A DNA stretch of 64,000 nucleotides. Source: Siphonodentalium dalli (taxonomy: Eukaryota; Mollusca; Scaphopoda; Gadilida; Siphonodentaliidae). Positions within the stretch are counted from its first letter, which is position 1. Every line of letters begins with the position of its first letter. A model generated the notes under the pieces. It was not told the origin of the DNA and made no database searches. It was given only the letters and a program-made list of their open reading frames with translations. Position numbers and translations under genes: made by a program. The stretch is taken from positions 223,710,578 through 223,774,577 of the forward strand of contig CP136062.1 in the NCBI GenBank assembly GCA_032622095.1. The letters run 5' to 3'. Positions 52,201 through 61,200 of the stretch are shown here, piece by piece.

Positions 52201-55200
52201 TTACCTAAATGCATGTGAATTATGACGTCATATTGTTAATGTCCATGTCAGGTGGCAGTGCTAGAATGCAAGTGAGTCTGTGTATTGTGTTTGGCTGCAA
52301 TTCAGCATCATATGATCATAAGTGTGAAATAATATAATGATCATTTATATTGGCATAAAACTATTATGTGTGTGACTAGATATATGTGTATAGTTATGAT
52401 TTGAAAAATAAAATTTGAAATAAACAACAAAATGAAAATAAAACATGACTAGAATCTCTCAATCACATTATCTGGCTATCTGCCTATTTCCATATTTAGG
52501 GAACATAATACTGTACACACTATACCGGTACATGCATCCAATACAAGTTACCTGAATGAGTGCTATTTCTCAACAGTTTACCGACAAACGGTATAATTCA
52601 TTCCGGCTCCGATTCCGGCATAACATTTTTAATCAACGGCGCACAAATATATTTGACGATTTAACATCCAAACAGTGATAAAAACTAATAGGGAATGCGG
52701 GTAACAATCATTGATACCTTTTGATATCGTATCCTCGTTATCAAATTCACCTTTCAGAGTATTTGTACGGCCTTAATGATTAAAAGAACATGAGAAATAA
52801 AATGACTTGTGTTGTGTTTACTACGGCGAAAATAGGTGTACACGGAAGCAACATAATTAATTCGTTGCGCGATTTCACCATGCGAACTCCTTTCTGCATA
52901 TATTACAGGCGGCACACTTAGATTTCTTATCTTTCTTTGAAAAATATTTCCACACAGGACTTGTTTGTTCGTTGTGCTCTGCCATGATTACAGGAAGTTG
53001 TGACAACCGAAACTACGGGTTTTCCCAACTTACCACGGTTGTCATTTCCGGTTTTTCCCGACAACCGAAACCGAACTGATTCCACGGTTAACCGCCCATC
53101 TCTACTTACAAGTGGTATGATCAGGTGAATAGCCTCGATCTTTGGTAATATATGCATCACACTTACAAGTGGTATGATCAGGTGAATAGCCTCGATCTTT
53201 GGTAATATATGCATCACACTTACAAGTGGTATGATCAGGCTTGAGAATATGGGGCTAGATATTTGCAGAATGAGGTCCCCAGAGGGTGAATTTAGTGACA
53301 CTACCCCGCACAGTGGGCTACCATCACTAAATGCACCCTCTGGGGACCTCATGATTAGGCCTCATCTATGGTGCCATAGGTCCCCAGATGGTGAATTTAG
53401 TGACACTACCCCGCACAGTGGGCTAGCATCACCAAAATCACCCTCTGGGGACCTCATGATTAGGCCTCATCTACTCAGGAAAGTATCTTCATTATCAAAC
53501 TAAAAAGTTTTTTTTTTTTATTTTAGAAATAGTTTCTATAAATTGCAGACGACACCTTGCATAATTGAGGTGCCCAATGGGTGCACATCATAATATTCAC
53601 CATCTGGGAACTTAAATCTGTGGTGAGGCCATGCAGAATGAGGTCCCTAGACGATGAATCTGATGATGCTATCCCGCTGTCTGGGGTATCGTCTCTAAAT
53701 TCAACCTCTGGGGACCTTATTCTGCATATGTCCGGCACCATATTTCTCAGGCGTGGGCGTGATTGAATATTGGCATAAATCGGCCTTGAACTTCAGAATA
53801 TAATGTCTTGCAAATTATTGCAAAATGAGTTTCACAGCATTTGCATGCAGCATCCATCATAGTATGCACATAATGTTATTTAAACCCCTTCATAATATCA
53901 GTTTAGTATAAAAAAAATTGGCCGTATTGCCACTTGAATTTACATTATCCATCTTCATCCGCAATTTTGTCCGAGACCTTCGGTTTGACGACTTTTTTCC
54001 AGGTCACTAATAAGTACACATCTCGAGAAATAACAAATTTCAAAAATTTATATCTGATAACTCTGAGCTTTGATGGGTGGGTTCCTCGACTCGAATCAAA
54101 TATTTTTTACCCCCCGATGCCAAAGAAATAGTAATTTGGAGCGTTAATTCGGATTTAATATGCATCTTTAACCTTTATTTCCATCCTCTAAACTCACATA
54201 CAAAAGTTTAGAAAATGTTCAGCTGTTGCTGAACATTTTCCAATAACCCCATCAACCAAGCCTGAGTAGTGTGCCTATCATTTGCAGAATGAGGTCCCCA
54301 GAGTGTGAATATAGTGACGCTATCCCGCATAGTACGCTAACATCAAATTAACCCTCTGTTGACCTCATTCTGCATGGCCTCAGATTGAAGTTCCCAATGG
54401 TGAATATTGTGATGTGTCGTCTGCAAATTTGGGGATATTGAGAAACTAAACTAAAAAAGAAATAGAATCTATGTGAAGAAGTTTCAAAAGAAATTTGATA
54501 ATAAAGAAACTTTCCCAAGAAGAATGGTGTCCTCGGAGAGTGAATTTAGTGATGCTAGCCCACTATGTGGGATAGTCACTAAATTCACCCTCTGGGGACC
54601 TCATTCTGCAAATGACAGGCACGCTAAACTCAGTCTTGCCAACAACTAGTAATGGATCAGCCCTGGGAATTAGCCTAGGCAATAGCAGAGGCAAAATCAG
54701 TTTGCCTGGGCAATACTGTTTCCTAGGTAAAGAAGTTTATTGGGTTACTAAAATAACAGTGTGTCAATCAGATATACAGCCTCTTTTGCCACAAAATGAC
54801 ATCCTTTCACTATGCTTTACGGGGGGCCTCGGTGGCTCAATCGGTTAGGGGTACAACTCCAAGCCGTTTCGCCTTCCAGCGCTGGCGATAAGGGTTCAAA
54901 TCCACATGTTTCCATCGTGGACTTTGTAACTCGAAATTGTTATCTGGTGAAGTTGCCAGTTACTTGCCGATGGCCGGTGGTTTGCCGCACATGTTCGACG
55001 AGTTTATCAGCCATTGAAATCACTGTTAGATTAGCCGTAAATGTGCGGATTTCCTCCACCACTAAAACTGGCAATGTCGTCATATGGCCTTAGTGGCTAA
55101 AGAGACATAAAACCCCAATCAATCAATCACTATGCTTTACATTCAATAGCATCCATGTAACTCAGCGCATTAAATATATAGGACACTGTTTTTGAGATGG

Positions 55201-58200
55201 TTGGGGAATTTCACATATATATGTTGAGTAATCTGTAGTAGTCTTGAAACAATGTTCCCCCAATAAAAGTAAGAATTTAGATGATAGTTCATGTAATTTG
55301 AGTGAATTATATAAAGTATTTTCAAAAATTTCACACCTGGGTTGAAAAATTATTATTGATTTGAAATGCAAAAAGCAATATTATTTCAAAATTGCCTAGG
55401 TAAAATAAATTTTTCCCTAGGCCAGTTTCTTCTACCAAGGCAAAATATTTCAAAGGCATCATTTCCTCAATGCACAAGTTTCAATTCTGATCCAGCCTTT
55501 TTGATTTTCTGGTGAGAACTTACATGCATAAACAATTGATTTACCTTTCAGGAGTTTTTGTCCAATTTGTCTACTCCACTGAACGTTCCTGATGATAAAA
55601 TAACCAGATGGCACCCTAAGTTCCCCCTGGATGAGGTCGAGGACATAGAGCAGGCTAAGCTTCCGGAGCCCCCGTATGTTAAACATTATCAGACGGCCAA
55701 AGATGTGCTGGAATTCTCAAAAGAAAGACTCATACCCAGGGTTTGTATATATATATATCTCTCTCTCTCTCTCTCTATGTACAGTAATGCTCTAATTAAT
55801 CAACCTCTTAACCAAAGCAGAATTATGGGTAACTTTTCAGGATTTAGTCGGAAATATGGCTTGTTGCCATTCATCGGAAAGCTCTCGCCGAGAGCTTTCC
55901 GATGAATGGCAACAAGCCATATTTCCGACTTAATCCTGAAAAGTTACCCATAATTCTGCTTTGGTTAAGAGGTCGATTAATTAGAGCATTACTGTATGTT
56001 CCTTATAACCATCCACATTTATGCACATATTGCAATGAAATTTGCCATGGATATGTATTTCGGTTCTCTGAGTAACATGGTCTTGGTCCAGAATCTGCCC
56101 GACATCACCTTTGGACGATGCAGTGTCAAATCCGCATTACCAAACATAAATGACACAATTAACGCTCTTTATCTTTGACCTAGCGAAGCAAAGAATGAAA
56201 AGTATGCTCTTTATATCGAATCATTGAGCGATTGCCCAAGAAACAATATAAGTTCATGCAGCACTAATGTTTGAACACCCATATGTGACCAAAATTAAAA
56301 CTAAGTGAAAATAGTACGACCTATTATGAATTATGAACGAAGCAACTGCCGAATTCACAGGAAAATAAGACTTTTCCAGACTTTTCAGGTAATATTCTTT
56401 GTCATGTCAATGATATCCCCGTTACTATTTAAATTTACTTTTAGACCAAGAATAGCAGAAATTCCCATCGTCACAACCAAATAATTAATGGATATAGGTC
56501 TTTTACAAAACTATTTTTGTCAGCTTTAAATATGTGCCATGGTGCGTGTATTTTAAACTGATGGAAAAATAGTACTGCACGAATTTAAATTAGAGTAAGT
56601 ATTTGGAATTATGAGTTTCAATATGGATATTGCAATATGAGCCAAAAGTTTTACAATTGGTCCAAGGTGAAAACAATAACATACTCTCTTAGTAGCTACT
56701 AGCTATTCAAATTTTAAAAGAAGTTGATTTGTTTCTGCAGGTCCAAAATGCTCTGGAGAATGTGGCAAAAAAGTCTCAGTCTGAGGTTGAGGTGAAGGTC
56801 GTCCCAAAACCACAGAGCAAACCAGCCGACCCATCGATGAAAGGTGTCCCACAGTTTCTTCTGGATAAGGTATAATAATAAAATTAGTTGATTTAACCCT
56901 TTAAATATATAAGAGAATGCATTGGCACAGGGTTTTCGTAAAATTTCAGGAAGCTCCAGTCATGGAAGGGTAAAAATTTGTATGTATGTCTTCACTATAT
57001 TCATGTATATTTAGTGATAGCATTTTGAAATTTACCCACTACAAACTTTAATGTCCAATGACCATGCATTCAAATCACCTTGTCCTTGATCACCCGGGAT
57101 GGCGGGAGTCTAAAGATTGAGTTCAGAGTGTTGTGGATTGAAGACCAAAACATTGCGATATATGGATGACATTTACACAAGCAGTTTTGCTCAATCGTTT
57201 TGTTTTGCCTGCGCAGTTTGTTAGCTCAACTTTACTTTGTAAAGTTTGAGCTATTGCCATGGCTTGGTATCCGTCGTCCGTGTGTGTGTGTGACTCGTCA
57301 ACAATTTCCCTTAGCACGGGCTACAGGTCGTATCTTTGGTCGGATCATTATGGCTGTTGACATTGATATGTAGATGGGAACGAGTCATTTTGGGGTCATT
57401 CGGCAAAAAAACATGGCCACCAGCGGCCATCTTGGATTTCAAAATTCAATCCATTAGCACGGTCTACAGGCCGTACTGTTTGTCTTATTGTCATGAAATT
57501 TGTCATGGATGTTAATATTGACATGTAGATGGTAACAAGTAAGTTTGGGGTCATTCGGCCAAAAAACATGCCACCGGCAGCCATCTTAGATTTTACTCTT
57601 TGCATGACTAAATCCTTTGACATGGGCTACAGGCCGTACCTTTGGTCGGATCATCATAAAATTTGTCATGGATGTTAACAATGACATGTAGATGGGAACG
57701 AGTCATTTTTGGGTCATTCGGGCAAAAAACATGGCCGCCAGCAGCCATCTTTGATTTTACTCTTTGTATGACTAAATCCTTTGTCACGGGCAACAGGTCG
57801 TACCTTTAGTCTGATCATCATGAAATTTGTCATGGCTGTTAATATTGACATGTAGATGGGAACGAGTAATTTTGGGGTCAATCGAACAAAAAACATGGCC
57901 GCCAGCAGCCATCTTGGATTTTACTCTTTGTATGACTAACTTCTTTAGCACGGGCTACAGGTCGTACCTTTAGTCTGATCATCATAAAATTTGTCATGGA
58001 TGTTAACAATGACATGCAGATGGGAACGAGTTATTTTGGGGTCATTCGGCCGAAAAACATGGTCACCAGCAGCCATCTTGGATTTTACTCTTTGTATGAC
58101 TAAATCCTTTAGCACGGGCTACAGGTCGTACCTTTAGTCTGATCATCATGAAATTTTTCATGGCTGTTGAAATTGGAATGTAGATGGGAAAAACATGGCC

Positions 58201-61200
58201 ACCAGCAGCCATCTTGGATTTCAAAATTTAATCTATTAGCACGGGCCACAGGTCGTACTGTTCATCTGATCATCATGAAATTTGTCATGGATGTTAATAT
58301 TGACATGTAGATGGGAACGAGTAATTTTGGGGTCATTCGGCCAAAAAACATGGCTGCCAGCAGCCATCTTGGATTTTACTCTTTGTATGACTAAATTATT
58401 TAGCACGGGCTGCAGGTCGTACCTTTAGTCTGATCATCAAAAAATTTGTCATGGATATTAACAATGACAGTAGATGGGAACGAGTAATTTTGGGCTCATT
58501 TGGTAAAAAAACATGGTCGCCAGCAGCCATCTTGGATTTTACTCTTTGTATGACTAAATCCTTTAGCACGGGCTACAGGTCGTACCTTTATTCTGATCAT
58601 CATAAAATTTGTCAAGAATGTTAATAAACATGCCACCGGCAGCCATCTTAGATTTTACTCTTTGCATTACTAAATCCTTTGACATGGGCTACAGGTCGTA
58701 CCTTTGGTCGGATCATCATAAAATTTGTCATGGATGTTAACAATGACATGTAGATGGGAACGAGTCATTATTGGGTCATTCGGGCTAAAAACATGGCCGC
58801 CAGCAGCCATCTTTGATTTTACTCTTTGTATGACTAAATCCTTTAGCACGGGCAACAGGTCGTACCTTTAGTCTGATCATCATGAAATTTGTCATGGCTG
58901 TTAATATTGACATGTAGATGGGAACGAGTCATTTTGGGATCATTCGGCCAAAAAACATGGCCGCCAGCAGCCATCTTGGATTTTACTCTTTGTATGACTA
59001 AATTCTTTAGCATGGGCAACAGGTCGTGCCTTTAGTCTGAACGTCATAAAATTTGTCATGGATGTTAACAATGACATGTAGAATTGTAGATTGGAACGAC
59101 TCATTTTGGGGTCATTGGCCGAAAACATGGCCGTCAGCAGCCATCTTGGATTTTATTTTTCTCTTCATGTCTATAAACTAGACATTCAACTTTCCACATT
59201 CCTAATCGCTCCATTGACTGTAATACATTAAATTATTCCCTTTCCAAGTTGAGCTACATTGTCATTGACACTTTCATTTACACTCCTTTTTAATCTCTCT
59301 ATTCATTGCTCATCACAAAAAAATTACCTTCTTTACAAAGTTGAGCTACAGTGTCATTGACACTTTCATTTAATGTCTCCTGGCAATGATGCATTAGCTA
59401 TTTAAAGCCATATTATGGACTTGTTCGGGTGTGTTGATACTCAGGCATTATGCGAACATGGTGTAGCATTCAACTAATCGTCGAAGATTTCAATTGAATC
59501 ATACCACTCCATAGAAAACATTGTCTGAACTATGCTCAATTGTAAATATTTACATCTGGATTCAGGACACAACAATCGGTGATAAACAAACACAAATGAT
59601 TTTGCCATTGAGAGTCAATGCATTTAATTAATATATCAGAATGATGGTGTGTGTGTTGTCAATTTGGATTAATAGTCGTAAAAATAACTACTTTGAGCAA
59701 GATCATTCTCCATTTCTATTTGATCACCCTACCAGAGTGTTTCACATCATTTTAATTCTCTTTGATGATATTAATAATACCAAAGCATACCAAATTGGAG
59801 GTTATTGGTGTATATATATCCTATGCACATTCCAGATCAGAGCAAAAGAAGCTAAGAAGTTAGAAGAAGCGCTGACAAGGAAACCCGAGGAAACCCAGAA
59901 AATCACCCTGATGAGAAAAATGCCTGATATGATGCGAATTCTCAGAACGTATCCTTTCATTGTATGTTGTATGAATATTAGGGATGCAACGATTCACCGT
60001 GGTTTTGGTTAATTGCGGTGCGTTAGGCGGTTCGTTCCATAATTATTCCTGTATGTTTTTGATCCGTATTTTTGTAGTCCAAACACATGCCCAAGAGGAC
60101 TGCTATGGGAGACCTCATGATACCTCAGACCTTATTTGGACACATGATACCTCAACTCTTGGAATAACTACCTGTGCTCGAGAGACGACTTCACTTCACC
60201 CAGATCCTTGTTACCGAAAGTGCCGAAAAGGATAAACATGGCAACCGTTTAGGAAGTCATGAATCAAGCGCTAGCAACTGATGACGCTTCCGGTGTCAAT
60301 TCTATATTTCCAAAATGTGGGAGCTCTTTGTTAAAGTTCAAAATTATCTATTTTGGCTATTCAACTTTACTTTGGTATGTACGTTCCAAATCTTTTCCAA
60401 ATTTCTGTAAACCGCTCCTGGATCATGCCTCACAAATCTTATATCATGATGGACGGGGAAACCTGTATCTGTACAAATTGGGCAACAGAACCTTAAACCA
60501 CCCCAATATCTTTAATATGCTTTACAGCTACGTTCCTTTTCCATCATGATATACACACACCCGTTTTATGCACGTATCACGTGAAAAATTATATTTATAG
60601 CGACAGAATTATCAGTCATTTTACTATTCTATATCCTTTGTTGACTTATAGATAGCCGAGGGTTCGCCCTCGGTTACCAGTCGATCTTCCATACTAGTTT
60701 TTTCCTGCTAGTCCGTGGGGTCGGTGTTGTGCAGTCCACCCAGTTTGTAGATTACTAGGCCTTGACATCACCTTTGCCATTTGGCATAAACCATAAAACA
60801 ACTCTTGGAATAACTACCTGTGCTCGAGAGACGACTTCACTTCACCCAGATCCTTGTTACCGCCAACATCTCTATAAAACCTATATATAGTGCTTACCGG
60901 CAGACAAGTTATTGAAACATAAAAGTATAAAACCTTCTGGAGTTTTCATTGTTCCCGTACACGGCCATCTTCACATTTACCTCTGCACAATGGTACAATT
61001 TGCTCTAAAATATTGCAGTTAAAATGCAAGCACTCATGGATTTCAGTTGAAACATGGGCATTATTGGGTACCAGTGGGCCTTTATTTCAATTGCCTCCGA
61101 CAACATTGAAAAATGAACTGACGTGAATGGACCTGTGAAATGCTACTTGGCCCATTAACCCTTTATATTGGTGCAGTATTAAAGACCCTGTGACAATGCA

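Larger units (their letters stand above)
51440..53240. repeat. 54-84-bp minisatellite, interrupted by a hAT element
   Basis: Alternating long units (CAGCTAGCTCCTCGGCATGA then GAATAGCCTCGATCTTTGG and AATATATGCATCACACTTA) and short units (CAAGTGGTATGATCAGGTG plus the shared core) occupy 51440-51953 and resume at 53105-53240. About ten cores in total. The array begins directly after the exon 6 48-bp array and shares ACTTATGAAACAGCATCTCA at the join. Confidence 0.85.
51135..55551 (+). other. CDT1 intron 6, remainder
   Basis: Holds the 48-bp array, the minisatellite with its hAT element, five GGTCCCC MITEs, a fold-back arm and the SINE. 53730-54000 and 55140-55550 show nothing further. Confidence 0.65.
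56870..59835 (+). other. CDT1 intron 8, remainder
   Basis: Besides the half MITE and the tandem-unit element, 59170-59400 has two copies of TTGAGCTAC(A/..)TGTCATTGACACTT (near 59240 and 59340). The rest is AT-rich without recognised features. Confidence 0.6.

Noticed and set aside
54821-54905. A tRNA gene with box A and box B
   Set aside because: It is the head of a 306-bp SINE with its own target duplication; the cloverleaf is not convincing.
57396-59128. Repeated KSKMAAGGHVF-type ORFs as a gene family
   Set aside because: Each is one unit of a dispersed tandem-unit element, and frames change from unit to unit.
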